Shown piece by piece: positions 1 to 6,765 of a stretch of DNA of 21,425 nt. How positions within the stretch are numbered: the stretch's first letter is position 1; each line of letters starts with the position of its first letter. Both the position numbers and the translations under genes were made by a program. The notes under the pieces were generated by a model. It was not told the origin of the DNA and searched no databases. It was given only the letters and a program-made list of their open reading frames with translations. Source of the DNA: an uncultured Lachnospiraceae bacterium (GTDB lineage Bacteria; Bacillota; Clostridia; Lachnospirales; Lachnospiraceae); assembly GCA_910587955.1 (NCBI GenBank), contig CAJUNN010000049.1:1-21425 (forward strand), in the 5' to 3' direction.

Positions 1-324
1 GATAAGTTCCGACTGTTTTTCTTTTGTCAGGCTCTCAAACACACCCTTATACCCTTTTTCCAGCAATGGAGTACCTTTTGCGATAAGATACAGCTTCATA
101 TCAAGCCATTCCTGCCATAATGCTTCAAACAATGCCTTGCTGTCCGTAAAAGTTGCATCTTCCTCAAAGCCATGCGGCGGCGTATAATATTTGAGCATCA
201 CAAAACCATATCTGCCTACATCAAGCACTACAATATCCGCCATTTCGTACAGCTCTGCAAACGCATCAGCCACCTTTTGACATTTTGCACGTTCTTCATC
301 TGTGATATAAATCTTCTTTTCCAT
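1..324 (-). CDS. Hypothetical protein, C-terminus cut by window edge
   Basis: An open frame of 108 codons starts at the ATG at 324 and runs off the left edge without a stop. A good Shine-Dalgarno (CGAGG) lies 8-9 bases upstream of the ATG. The product begins MEKKIYITDEERAKCQKVAD, is acidic and rich in aromatic residues, and shows no signal peptide or membrane segment. I do not recognise a family. Base composition and codon use are more AT-rich than in the neighbouring cyclase gene, and a perfect inverted repeat sits at its promoter, so it may have arrived separately from the genes to its right. It could be a small accessory-element protein, but nothing in the sequence proves that. Confidence 0.6.
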   Translation of the reverse strand, partial: MEKKIYITDEERAKCQKVADAFAELYEMADIVVLDVGRYGFVMLKYYTPPHGFEEDATFTDSKALFEALWQEWLDMKLYLIAKGTPLLEKGYKGVFESLTKEKQSELI

Positions 325-339
325 ATTGCTTTACCTCGT

Positions 340-375
340 TTCTTATAAAATTTTACCATATTCATTTTATAAGAA
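340..375 (-). promoter_or_regulatory. 12-bp perfect inverted repeat at promoter of the left-edge gene
   Basis: TTCTTATAAAAT (340-351) and ATTTTATAAGAA (364-375) are exact reverse complements separated by 12 bases. On the minus strand a -10-like TAAAAT (350-355) overlaps the inner edge of one arm, 26 bases before the ATG at 324. A repressor dimer bound here would cover the promoter. As an RNA it would make an AT-rich hairpin just ahead of the Shine-Dalgarno. No regulator gene for it can be assigned. Confidence 0.5.
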
Positions 376-433
376 CCACCTGCACACCAGCTTTTATTCC
401 TCTTGTTTTGGCAAAACCCACTTTACTAACAAT

Positions 434-637
434 TCACTTCTCTGAATACTGGTGCAGCTCCGCCCGGTTTCCCCGAATTCCCACTATTTTTGCAACAAAC
501 AGCAGACGTTCATCAAGAGTTGTTACTTCCACCCGGATCCCGGAATACGCCGGAAGCTCTTTTGCACGTTCCGCCTCTTTATTAGCTTCAAACTCTTGTT
601 CTTTTTCTCTCCGGCTGAATAAATCCAGCAGCCCCAT
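434..637 (-). pseudogene. Short remnant resembling N-terminus of a PilZ-type c-di-GMP effector
   Basis: 67 codons starting MGLLDLFSRREKEQ, with a good Shine-Dalgarno (GGGAGGAAG). The gene begins 40 bp after the end of the diguanylate cyclase on the same strand. Residues 28-65 (LPAYSGIRVEVTT followed by LLFVAK and RGNRAELHQYSE) read like the beta-strand N-domain that precedes a PilZ domain in Clostridia. The reading frame stops right after HQYSEK, and the RxxxR and DxSxxG motifs of PilZ are absent. Downstream sequence becomes AT-rich. I infer a gene cut by a deletion or insertion whose edge is near 430. The family call rests on recognition by eye; it could instead be an intact small protein of unknown function. 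Confidence 0.45.
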
Positions 638-676
638 GTTCTCTTCCTCCCATCTAAGCCCCTATCTTGACGTATC

Positions 677-1594
677 TTATTTTTCTCTTAACTGCTCCAT
701 ATTTTCGTTGGCCCAGACCACCTGGTTCCGTCCCAGCCTTTTCGCGTCATACAGCATGGCGTCCGCAATTCTTAAATGGATCTCATAAGAGCTTTCCACC
801 TTGGGGATGACAGTCACGCCTCCGATGCTGACTGTCACCCACTGGCCTGCAAAAGGGGCATGGGGAACATGAAGTTCTTCTATGGCCTGCCGGACTTTTT
901 TCAGATGCTCAAATGCTTTGCGCGAATTGTCCCCCAGAAGAAAAGCCACAAATTCCTCTCCCCCGTAACGGGCCAGGAAGTCCGTATTTCGTTTTAGATG
1001 AGACGAAACCGTTTTTGCCACTGCTGCAATCACTTTGTCTCCGGCAGGATGTCCGAAGGTGTCATTGTATGCTTTGAAACGGTCAATATCCAGCATGCAG
1101 ACAGAAAAGGGAATCTGCAGGCGGGCAGCCTCGTTCCATTTCGTAAAGCTGTAACGATCGTGCTGCCGCCTGTTGGCTATGCCGGTCAGCTGATCCGTCC
1201 TGGACTGGTATTCTACCTGCCTGCGGTAATTATACAGTTTAATATGCGTATTGACCCGGGCCTTTACTATCAGCGGATTGAAAGGCTTGGTAATGTAGTC
1301 AACCGCGCCCAGAATAAGTCCCCGCTGCTCATTCTGCGCGTCTGAAAGACTGGTAATCAGAATCACCGGGACACTCTGGGTGACAATCTCCTCCTGAAGT
1401 CTTTTCAGCAGTTCAAAGCCGTCCATGCCCGGCATAATAACATCCAGAAGAATCAAGGAAAAATTCTTATCTCTTGCAAGGCCGAGCCCTTCTTCTGCCG
1501 TCTGCGCCACCGTGATATCATATTCATCTTCCAAAATGGATTCCAGCTGAACCGCCTGCAGGCGGCTGTCATCAACAATTAATATGTTCTCCAT
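677..1594 (-). CDS. Response regulator with GGDEF diguanylate cyclase domain
   Basis: 305 residues with the PleD/WspR-type layout. An N-terminal receiver domain (about 1-120) has the acidic pair D8/D9, phosphoacceptor D51 in LLDVIMPGMDG, T81 and K103. A GGDEF domain (about 130-295) has an intact active site GGEEF at 211-215. RNTD (202-205) stands five residues before it, matching the RxxD product-inhibition site, so the enzyme should make c-di-GMP from two GTP and be feedback inhibited. It is cytoplasmic, with no membrane segment. The start is supported by AAGGAGTGAAATT before the ATG. No histidine kinase is adjacent, so the phosphodonor is unknown. A palindrome lies about 155 bases upstream, and the gene is followed after 40 bp by a PilZ-like fragment, making a former c-di-GMP synthesis-plus-response pair likely. 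Confidence 0.93.
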   Translation of the reverse strand: MENILIVDDSRLQAVQLESILEDEYDITVAQTAEEGLGLARDKNFSLILLDVIMPGMDGFELLKRLQEEIVTQSVPVILITSLSDAQNEQRGLILGAVDYITKPFNPLIVKARVNTHIKLYNYRRQVEYQSRTDQLTGIANRRQHDRYSFTKWNEAARLQIPFSVCMLDIDRFKAYNDTFGHPAGDKVIAAVAKTVSSHLKRNTDFLARYGGEEFVAFLLGDNSRKAFEHLKKVRQAIEELHVPHAPFAGQWVTVSIGGVTVIPKVESSYEIHLRIADAMLYDAKRLGRNQVVWANENMEQLREK

Positions 1595-1749
1595 AATTTC
1601 ACTCCTTATTTAGGCTGTTGAAATCCTACCATCTCTCATAATTCAAAAGAATCCTTCATCGGACGCAGTCTGTCCATCCTGGAGGGATATGTATTACGGT
1701 GTCCCCATATTGTATGAATCCCGTCACAGAATGGTTCCTGTCTCAAGGT

Positions 1750-1780
1750 TGTAAATAAACGTTTATTTACATATATTCAA
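1750..1780 (-). promoter_or_regulatory. Probable promoter of the diguanylate cyclase overlapped by a 22-bp palindrome
   Basis: GTAAATAAAC (1751-1760) is followed directly by its reverse complement GTTTATTTAC (1761-1770), and one more flanking base pair matches, giving a perfect 22-bp palindrome at 1750-1771. On the minus strand a TTGAAT box (1775-1780) and TATTTA (1752-1757) are spaced 17 bp, so the palindrome covers the spacer and -10. This is a typical TetR-family operator size and placement. The TetR gene lies just upstream. The implied leader to the cyclase ATG is about 150 nt, in which I recognise no riboswitch. Confidence 0.55.
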
Positions 1781-1845
1781 AAAAGAAAACACCTTCGGAC
1801 AGCGTCTTTTCATTCCAAACCTAAAGAAATATTTGTTTACAACGT

Positions 1846-1871
1846 ACAAAAAACAAACTGCCCTGCAGCAG
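1846..1871 (-). terminator. Probable rho-independent terminator after the TetR gene
   Basis: On the minus strand CTGCTGCAGGGCAG (1871-1858) can form a 5-bp stem including one T-G pair with a 4-base loop. It is followed by TTTGTTTTTT. It starts 15 bases after the TetR stop codon. The stem is short, so termination may be partial. Confidence 0.5.
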
Positions 1872-1885
1872 CATGTCTTGTTCTT

Positions 1886-2482
1886 CTACGGCTTCAGATA
1901 ACCGCTCAGGCCTGTGGCCAGCAGCCGGAATACCGCCTCTTCTGTCTCCGCATCGTCGGGGAGAATCCCTTCCACCACATATTTGGCATACAGCACCGTG
2001 GAAGTGAGTACATGAAGCCACAACAAGTCCTGGTTCATCTCCGCCAGGCTGGGAAATACTCTGCGGAAAACCCGCACCATTCCCACAAAAGAATCAAAAT
2101 AGTTCACTTCCCGCTCTCTGTCATATTTCGGAAAAAATGCACTGTCCCGAAACCGGTGATAGAAGATGGTTTCATCCGGGCGGGCTACCCAGAACCGGAA
2201 GTAAGGAAGCCACAGGCCTTTCACCGCCTGCAAGGGATCCGTAAGCAGCATCCGGGGATCAAACTTCAAATGGTCAAAAATCGCTGCCGCCTGCATGTCT
2301 ATATAGGTAAAGCATTCCACCAGCAGTTGATCCTTGCTGTCAAAGTAACGGTAAATCGCTCCGGGAGAAATTCCTGCCAGCTCGCTGACATTCTGGATGC
2401 GCACTCCTTCCAGGCCGTACTGCCGCACAGCCTTCATAGCTGCGGAAATAATTCGAGTCTTGGTGTCATCCGGTGCCGGCAC
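1886..2482 (-). CDS. TetR/AcrR-family transcriptional regulator
   Basis: 198 residues, the usual TetR size. The N-terminal helix-turn-helix spans about 25-52 (GVRIQNVSELAGISPGAIYR then YFDSKDQL), closely matching the TetR signature. The C-terminal ligand and dimerisation part (about 60-198) is variable and gives no hint of the ligand; it contains many aromatic residues (YFRFW, FYHRF). The start is a GTG at 2482, because the only nearby ATG (2489) is out of frame and stops within eight codons, while GGGGG lies about 10 bases before the GTG. A consensus promoter lies upstream. Its likely target is the palindrome at 1750-1771, in front of the diguanylate cyclase gene transcribed in the same direction. 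No such palindrome occurs at its own promoter. Confidence 0.9.
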   Translation of the reverse strand: MPAPDDTKTRIISAAMKAVRQYGLEGVRIQNVSELAGISPGAIYRYFDSKDQLLVECFTYIDMQAAAIFDHLKFDPRMLLTDPLQAVKGLWLPYFRFWVARPDETIFYHRFRDSAFFPKYDREREVNYFDSFVGMVRVFRRVFPSLAEMNQDLLWLHVLTSTVLYAKYVVEGILPDDAETEEAVFRLLATGLSGYLKP

Positions 2483-2516
2483 TTCCCATTACCCCCTGAA
2501 TCTGTTATCTTTTGCA

Positions 2517-2545
2517 ATTATACACTGCCCGGTTCCGGTTGACAA
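2517..2545 (-). promoter_or_regulatory. Sigma-A type promoter of the TetR gene
   Basis: On the minus strand TTGTCA (2545-2540) and a perfect TATAAT (2522-2517) are separated by 17 bp, 35 bp before the GTG start. The spacer contains CCGGAACCGG, an imperfect dyad that could be an autoregulatory site. Confidence 0.75.
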
Positions 2546-2551
2546 TACCCT

Positions 2552-2580
2552 TTTCAAAAAAGAGGCGCCTCCCGGGGGGC
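2552..2580 (-). terminator. GC-rich element followed by T6, probable terminator of the PadR operon
   Basis: Directly after the stop codon of the HAAS protein gene, the minus strand has a GC-rich run containing CCCGGGAGG and GAGGCGCCTC and then TTTTTT. Several short pairings are possible and none is ideal, but position and T-run fit an intrinsic terminator. Confidence 0.45.
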
Positions 2581-2582
2581 TT

Positions 2583-3239
2583 TCACCGCATATACAGCCC
2601 TGCCAGCTTCATATCCGCGTCAAAGCTGATGCGGTAGATGACGCTGCGCTCCTCATATAAGGCAGTCACTTCCGTTATCGCAAGCGTGTCTTTGCCCTGT
2701 TTTATCTCCGCTGCTATATATCCCGAAAATTTCTGGAACTCTCCTAACTCCCCAAGAGATTCCTCCCTGGCTTTTCCCAGCTCTTCCTCTGTCAGGAATG
2801 GTTTCATCTCATCAATGGCTTTTTCCTGCAAAGCCTCATAATCTCCGCTATCGAAAAGCTCCACAATCTCCTGGGCGGAAGTCTCCACCGTCTCCTTGTC
2901 AAAGAGACCGCTCTCCCCTATCTCATAGCTTTTGGGCAGGCTGCGGTAAAACCAAATGCCTCCCAGGATAAGAAGGAAAAGTATGACCCCCGCCGTACAG
3001 AGAACTGTTTTCCATACCCGGATCCCTCCAAAGCCTTTTCCTTTCAGACCCATATTTTCATTCAGTTCACCGGCCAGCTCTTCCGGCGTCCCCATGCGTT
3101 CCATCACCTGCTCCCAGGATTCGCCCTGGCTTATGGCTTCCCGCACATCCGCCCGCAGATCTTCCAAGATATCCGCCCTTTTCTTCCCGGCGCAGTGCAG
3201 TTCTTTCCCCAGTTTTTTGAAATAAAGCTCCTGATTCAT
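2583..3239 (-). CDS. HAAS-domain membrane protein with DUF3887 C-terminal domain
   Basis: 218 residues. Residues 1-65 (starting MNQELYFKKLGKELHCAGKK, with MGTPEELAGELNENMG near the end) match the helical HAAS/DUF1700 domain that accompanies PadR-type regulators in Firmicutes. A single membrane helix follows at about 75-98 (VLCTAGVILFLLILGGIWFY). The rest, about 105-218, resembles DUF3887 (ETVETSAQEIVELFDSGDYE onward) and should lie outside the membrane. The start ATG overlaps the PadR stop in an ATGA arrangement (3236-3239), so the two are translationally coupled. In known pairs the HAAS protein is co-regulated with its PadR repressor and acts in envelope stress or sensing; the role here is inferred. 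Confidence 0.8.
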   Translation of the reverse strand: MNQELYFKKLGKELHCAGKKRADILEDLRADVREAISQGESWEQVMERMGTPEELAGELNENMGLKGKGFGGIRVWKTVLCTAGVILFLLILGGIWFYRSLPKSYEIGESGLFDKETVETSAQEIVELFDSGDYEALQEKAIDEMKPFLTEEELGKAREESLGELGEFQKFSGYIAAEIKQGKDTLAITEVTALYEERSVIYRISFDADMKLAGLYMR

Positions 3240-3580
3240 CTGCTCTCCTCCCCCAAAATTGCCGTTACCTGCTCCTCAAAAGCAGCCCACAATTCTCTTA
3301 AATCTGCCAGCGTCTCCTCACCCTGCCGTGTAAGGGCATAGTACTTCCGGGAAATCTCCTTGCCCTTTGGTTCCCTCCACCTGCTTATGACCAGGCCGTC
3401 ATCCTCCAGGCGGTACAAAATCGGATACAGAGTCCCCTCTTTCATGGCAAACATCCCGCCGCCTCTGTCCCGCAGTTCGCTGAGCAGCTGATACCCATAC
3501 TTTTCCTCTTCTCTCAAAAGGCACAGCACCAGAAGCTCCAGCACACCCTTTTTCAGTTGGCGTTCATATTTTGGATTCAT
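3236..3580 (-). CDS. PadR-family transcriptional regulator
   Basis: 114 residues, the typical length of short (subfamily 2) PadR proteins. A winged helix is visible: LELLVLCLLREEEKYGYQLL (14-33), then EGTLYPILYRLEDDGLV (48-64), and a wing with SRKYYALTRQGEE. A C-terminal helix (about 88-110) would form the dimer. The ATG at 3580 has a modest Shine-Dalgarno (GGGAAGAA). The gene overlaps the HAAS-domain gene by 4 bp and follows a promoter with a perfect palindrome at the transcription start, as expected for autorepression. Confidence 0.92.
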   Translation of the reverse strand: MNPKYERQLKKGVLELLVLCLLREEEKYGYQLLSELRDRGGGMFAMKEGTLYPILYRLEDDGLVISRWREPKGKEISRKYYALTRQGEETLADLRELWAAFEEQVTAILGEESR

Positions 3581-3602
3581 TTCTTCCCGTTCTTTTCTCT
3601 AA

Positions 3603-3652
3603 ATATTTAGTATTACTAAATATAAACTATCATATTGCACGGGGAATGTCAA
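3603..3652 (-). promoter_or_regulatory. PadR operon promoter with 21-bp palindromic operator
   Basis: On the minus strand TTGACA (3652-3647) and TAGTTT (3629-3624) are 17 bp apart. Immediately downstream lies a perfect palindrome at 3603-3623: ATATTTAGTA, a single central base, and TACTAAATAT. It covers the expected transcription start, so bound PadR would block the promoter. The centre resembles the AT-rich dyads used by PadR proteins but is not the strict ATGT-N8-ACAT form. Confidence 0.7.
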
Positions 3653-3673
3653 TCAAAATAGGAAAGCCGCAAA

Positions 3674-4210
3674 TCATCCATGCGCATCTGCCTTACGTGC
3701 CATACGCCGGATATCCGGAACGGCAATCAAAACCGGGTACAGGGCGGCGCCGAGCACCAAGCCTCCGGCTCCCTGTATGAGATTTGCGGGGACGCTGGCC
3801 GCTGCCGCCGGGACACCGTACAAAAAGATTTCGCATAAAAAATACCCGCCGGCTACCAGTATCATATCCGCCGCTCCTCCCAGGACCACCGCCAAACAGC
3901 CATGTCTCGGATCTTTTCCGGCCTTCCCATAAACTGCCCCTGCCGCAAAAGCCGCCGTCCCCTTAATCACAAAGGTGACAGGAACATAAAGCAAATAACC
4001 GCCCAGCAAATCCGCCATAGCCGAACCAACTGCGGCTGCCAAAAATCCCCATCCCGGTCCCAGAATCACGCCTGAGAGTATGACAAGGGCATCTCCCGGA
4101 TGAATATAACCGCCGGTTCCGGGCGTGGGAATGCGTATGGACATAGTTGCCACACAGGTAAAAGCCGTAAAAAGAGCTGCCGTAACTAATTTCTTCTGAT
4201 TCAAATTCAT
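3674..4210 (-). CDS. ECF transporter S component (vitamin-binding membrane protein)
   Basis: 178 residues from the ATG at 4210, chosen because AGGAGG lies 6 bases upstream; an ATG at 4240 is in frame but has a poorer site. About six hydrophobic segments cover nearly the whole protein. The motif RIPTPGTGGYIHPGDALVIL near the N-terminus, followed by GPGWGFLAAAVGSAMADLLG, is characteristic of the ECF_trnsprt (PF12822) S-component family, which captures a vitamin or precursor and works with a shared EcfA-EcfA'-EcfT energy module. No energising genes are nearby, so it is probably a group II system using an unlinked module. The substrate cannot be read from the sequence, and I see no riboswitch in its leader. 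Confidence 0.82.
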   Translation of the reverse strand: MNLNQKKLVTAALFTAFTCVATMSIRIPTPGTGGYIHPGDALVILSGVILGPGWGFLAAAVGSAMADLLGGYLLYVPVTFVIKGTAAFAAGAVYGKAGKDPRHGCLAVVLGGAADMILVAGGYFLCEIFLYGVPAAAASVPANLIQGAGGLVLGAALYPVLIAVPDIRRMARKADAHG

Positions 4211-4305
4211 AATAAACCTCCTACTGTTTGATTTTCCCATTGTACTCCTATTCTGGATTGAATAATATATCCAGTAATTGCATTTTTAACCAGGCCAGTA
4301 TATAA

Positions 4306-4343
4306 TAAAAAAAATGTACCCGAATTGAACGGATTTCGGATAC
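4306..4343 (-). terminator. Rho-independent terminator between the mutS-mutL operon and the ECF gene
   Basis: On the minus strand GTATCCGAA (4343-4335) pairs with TTCGGGTAC (4324-4316) as a 9-bp stem with one T-G pair and a 10-base loop, followed by ATTTTTTTT. It lies about 175 bases after the DUF6472 stop codon and about 105 bases before the ECF S-component start. It most simply ends the mutS-mutL transcript, but it could also act as an attenuator in the leader of the ECF gene. Confidence 0.7.
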
Positions 4344-4519
4344 TCAATCGTATTGTATATAGAGCAGCAAATAAGCTGTCATCCTGTTTCCTTTTAAAAC
4401 TGCAGAAGTTTTTGCGGCAACGCCGGTAAAGGACTGGAGCTTCCTATGCAGCTTCCCGGAAGATGCGGCTACGGCGGCGGTCAGGGCAGACGCGGCGCGC
4501 AGTCCTGCCCGGCTCCTCC
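4344..4519. other. Intergenic stretch without a recognised gene
   Basis: Between the DUF6472 stop codon and the terminator there are 176 bases. The right part is GC-rich (GCGGCGCGC near 4492-4500) with short inverted and direct repeats such as two copies of AGCTTCC near 4438-4456. The left part is AT-rich. Open frames here are antisense to or extend out of neighbouring genes and lack ribosome binding sites. I see no RNA gene. Confidence 0.4.
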
Positions 4520-4714
4520 TCACATCTGATGCCGCACAATCCGGTACTCATCCCCGTACTGGAAATAAGGGCATCCATGGAAATTTCCCTGGAGAAAGAG
4601 ACGCATCTCATCCTCATCCAGATCCATCTCACAGACATAATAGCCATAGTCATCGTCGTACACATAATTGCCGCAGTACTCGCAGTTGCTTCCCTTGCTC
4701 TTTTCCTCCGCCAT
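4520..4714 (-). CDS. Small DUF6472-like, cysteine-containing protein after mutL
   Basis: 64 residues from the ATG at 4714; a GTG one codon earlier is also possible. CEYCGNYVYDDDYGYYVCEM is followed by LDEDEMRLFL and a final CPYFQ...DEYRIVRHQM. The arrangement CxxC...C...C suggests a small metal-binding knuckle, and the sequence matches my memory of DUF6472, a Clostridia family often next to mutL. The start overlaps the mutL stop (TGATG), with AGAGGA 7 bases upstream inside mutL, so translation is coupled. Its function is unknown; the constant position after mutL suggests, without proof, a role near mismatch repair. Confidence 0.75.
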   Translation of the reverse strand: MAEEKSKGSNCEYCGNYVYDDDYGYYVCEMDLDEDEMRLFLQGNFHGCPYFQYGDEYRIVRHQM

Positions 4715-6675
4715 CACACAATCCTCTTAAATTTCTTTTCAATCTCCTGCTTCGTCATGGAAATAATCGTGGGCCGCCCGTGGGGGCAGTTATAAGGATT
4801 CTCCAAAGTCAGCAGCTCTTCGATCAAGGCATAGGCCTCCGCCGTGCTCATCCGCTGGCAGCCCTTCACGGCCGCCTTGCAGGACATAGAGGCAATCTTT
4901 TCCAGCACCAGGCCGGAATCCCGGCTCCCCGCCTGCTCCAGTCCCCCCAGCACCTCCAGAAACAAATCTTTCTCCGCTATCCCGAAGAGATTGCCGGGCA
5001 CGGCGCTCACTGCATAGTCCCTGCCTCCGAAAGGCTCAATCTCAAAGCCAAGACGCCGGAAACAATCCCTGTACTCTTCCAGGCGCTGGGCCTCCTGCAT
5101 GGTCAGAGTAAGGACCAAAGGCGGGCTCACCATCTGAGAGGTAATTTCCTTTGTCTCCAGCTCTTTCACCGTGCGCTCATAAAGGACCTTTTCATGGGCC
5201 GCATGCTGATCGATCATGTAAAATTTATCCTCAAACTGGACCAGCCAGTAAGTCTCGAAGAGCTGTCCGATCATGCGGATCTCCGATTTGGACGCAGGAT
5301 TCAAAAGCCCGGTCTCAAAAAGCTCCATCTGCCGCGCTTCTTCTTTGGGCTCCTTTGGGGATTTTGCTGCCGGAGCAGGAACACGCTTTGGCTCTTTCTC
5401 TCCGTAGCTGCCCCGCTCCCGGATAACATTCTCCTGGAATTCCGCCGTCACTCTTTTCTGCATCTGGGCCAGAAAATATTCCAGGCTGCGCTCCTGGGAG
5501 GCGCAAACCGGCTTTGGCTGCGGCCCCTGGGACATCTGCTTTTGTTCCGGTTTCTGCCCCGGAGATTCCAAAACCGGCACGGGGGAAAAGCCGGGCCCGT
5601 CCAAAGGCACAGCCGGCTCCGCCTTTTTCTCCTGTACAGCCTTGGTCTTAGGCATCTCCCGGACAAGCTTCACCTCCGGAATCAGTTCCCGTCCGGAAAG
5701 CCCCTGCCGCACGGTTTCCCTGACAAACTCGTACAGCTCCTCCTGGTTGGAAAAGCGCAGCTCCATTTTCGTGGGATGCACGTTCACATCCAAAAGCTGT
5801 CCGTCCATGGCAAAATGCAGAGCCGTAAAAGGATACTTGTGCTGCATCAGAAAGGTACGGTAAGCATCCTCAATTCCCCTGGAAATTAAACTGCTCTTAA
5901 TATAGCGCCCGTTGATAAAATAATTTTCATATGCCCGGTTTCCCCGGGAGATCACCGGCTTTCCGATAAATCCCGTAATCTCCACATCTCCCCGGACTGC
6001 ATGGATCTCCGCCAGGTTTGCGGCCACTTCCCGGCCGTAAATATGGTAAATCACATCTTTTAAATTGTGGTTGCCGGAGGTGTGAAGCTTTGTCTGTCCG
6101 TTATTGATAAACTGGAAGGAAACCTCCGGGTGGGATAAGGCCATCCGCTCCATCAGATCGCTGATATAGCCCGCCTCTGTCATGGGAGATTTGAGAAATT
6201 TCCGGCGGGCAGGCGTATTGTAAAAAAGGCTCCGCACCAGAAACGTGGTTCCGTCCGGCGCCGCCGTTTCTTCCAGCTTCTTCTGTACGCCTCCCTCCAT
6301 GCAGCAGCGCACCCCTGCTTCCGCTTCCGCCGTCTTGGTGATAAGCTCTACCATGGCAATGGCCGCAATGCTGGAGAGGGCCTCTCCCCGAAATCCCAGG
6401 GAGGATACCTGGAACAAATCTTCTACCCTGCGGATCTTGCTGGTGGAATGGCGCAGAAAGGCTAAGGGAACCTGCTCCTTCTCTATGCCGCTTCCATTGT
6501 CCGTCACCCTGAGAAAGGAAATACCGCCTTCCCGGATTTCCACGGTTACAGCCGTGGCCCCCGCATCGATGGCGTTTTCCACCAGCTCCTTCACCACGGA
6601 GGAGGGGCGCTCTATGACCTCGCCTGCGGCGATTTTGTCGATGGTGTGCTGATCAAGCAGTGCTATTTTTGCCAT
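4714..6675 (-). CDS. mutL: DNA mismatch repair protein MutL (endonuclease type)
   Basis: 653 residues, normal for Firmicutes MutL. The N-terminal GHKL ATPase shows GEVIERPSSVVKELVENAID (18-37; catalytic E30, N34), DNGSGI (59-64) and GFRGEALSSI (94-103). A Pro/Lys/Glu-rich linker spans about 340-450. The C-terminal domain has DQHAAHEKVLYE, matching the DQHA(x)2E(x)4E metal-dependent nicking motif, plus SCKAAVKG and the terminal CPHGRP motif. MutL therefore nicks the daughter strand itself, as in organisms lacking MutH. The gene follows mutS after 90 bp containing a stem-loop and a repeat, and its stop overlaps the next gene. The ATG at 6675 fits the conserved N-terminus MAKIALLDQHTIDKIAAGEV. 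Confidence 0.98.
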   Translation of the reverse strand: MAKIALLDQHTIDKIAAGEVIERPSSVVKELVENAIDAGATAVTVEIREGGISFLRVTDNGSGIEKEQVPLAFLRHSTSKIRRVEDLFQVSSLGFRGEALSSIAAIAMVELITKTAEAEAGVRCCMEGGVQKKLEETAAPDGTTFLVRSLFYNTPARRKFLKSPMTEAGYISDLMERMALSHPEVSFQFINNGQTKLHTSGNHNLKDVIYHIYGREVAANLAEIHAVRGDVEITGFIGKPVISRGNRAYENYFINGRYIKSSLISRGIEDAYRTFLMQHKYPFTALHFAMDGQLLDVNVHPTKMELRFSNQEELYEFVRETVRQGLSGRELIPEVKLVREMPKTKAVQEKKAEPAVPLDGPGFSPVPVLESPGQKPEQKQMSQGPQPKPVCASQERSLEYFLAQMQKRVTAEFQENVIRERGSYGEKEPKRVPAPAAKSPKEPKEEARQMELFETGLLNPASKSEIRMIGQLFETYWLVQFEDKFYMIDQHAAHEKVLYERTVKELETKEITSQMVSPPLVLTLTMQEAQRLEEYRDCFRRLGFEIEPFGGRDYAVSAVPGNLFGIAEKDLFLEVLGGLEQAGSRDSGLVLEKIASMSCKAAVKGCQRMSTAEAYALIEELLTLENPYNCPHGRPTIISMTKQEIEKKFKRIV

Positions 6676-6690
6676 TATGAAGTGCTCCTA

Positions 6691-6764
6691 TGATTCCAGT
6701 TCCGCTGGCGCCGTCCGGGCTCCTGCTGTTTTGATTCCAGTTCCGCATCCGCCCGGACAGCGCC
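6691..6764 (-). repeat. Direct repeat and long stem-loop in the mutS-mutL spacer
   Basis: TGATTCCAGTTCCGC occurs at 6691-6705 and again at 6732-6746 (15 of 15 bases). GGCGCCGTCCGGGC (6707-6720) pairs with GCCCGGACAGCGCC (6751-6764) with one mismatch, giving a 14-bp stem with a 30-base loop that contains one copy of the direct repeat. The stem begins one base after the mutS stop codon. There is no T-run, so it is more likely an mRNA-processing, stability or partial-termination element than a full terminator. Confidence 0.65.
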
Positions 6765-6765
6765 G

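Noticed and set aside
1665..1745. Minus-strand 27-codon stretch ending DTVIHIPPGWTDCVR in the leader of the cyclase gene
   Set aside because: Short, bounded by stops on both sides, without a ribosome site, and not recognised as part of any family; could be chance.
1594..1750. c-di-GMP riboswitch in the cyclase leader
   Set aside because: The leader lacks the conserved GEMM sequence blocks; no stable matching fold was seen by eye.
4780..5889. 369-codon plus-strand open frame
   Set aside because: Lies wholly antisense within mutL, has no ribosome binding site and its composition follows the codon structure of mutL.
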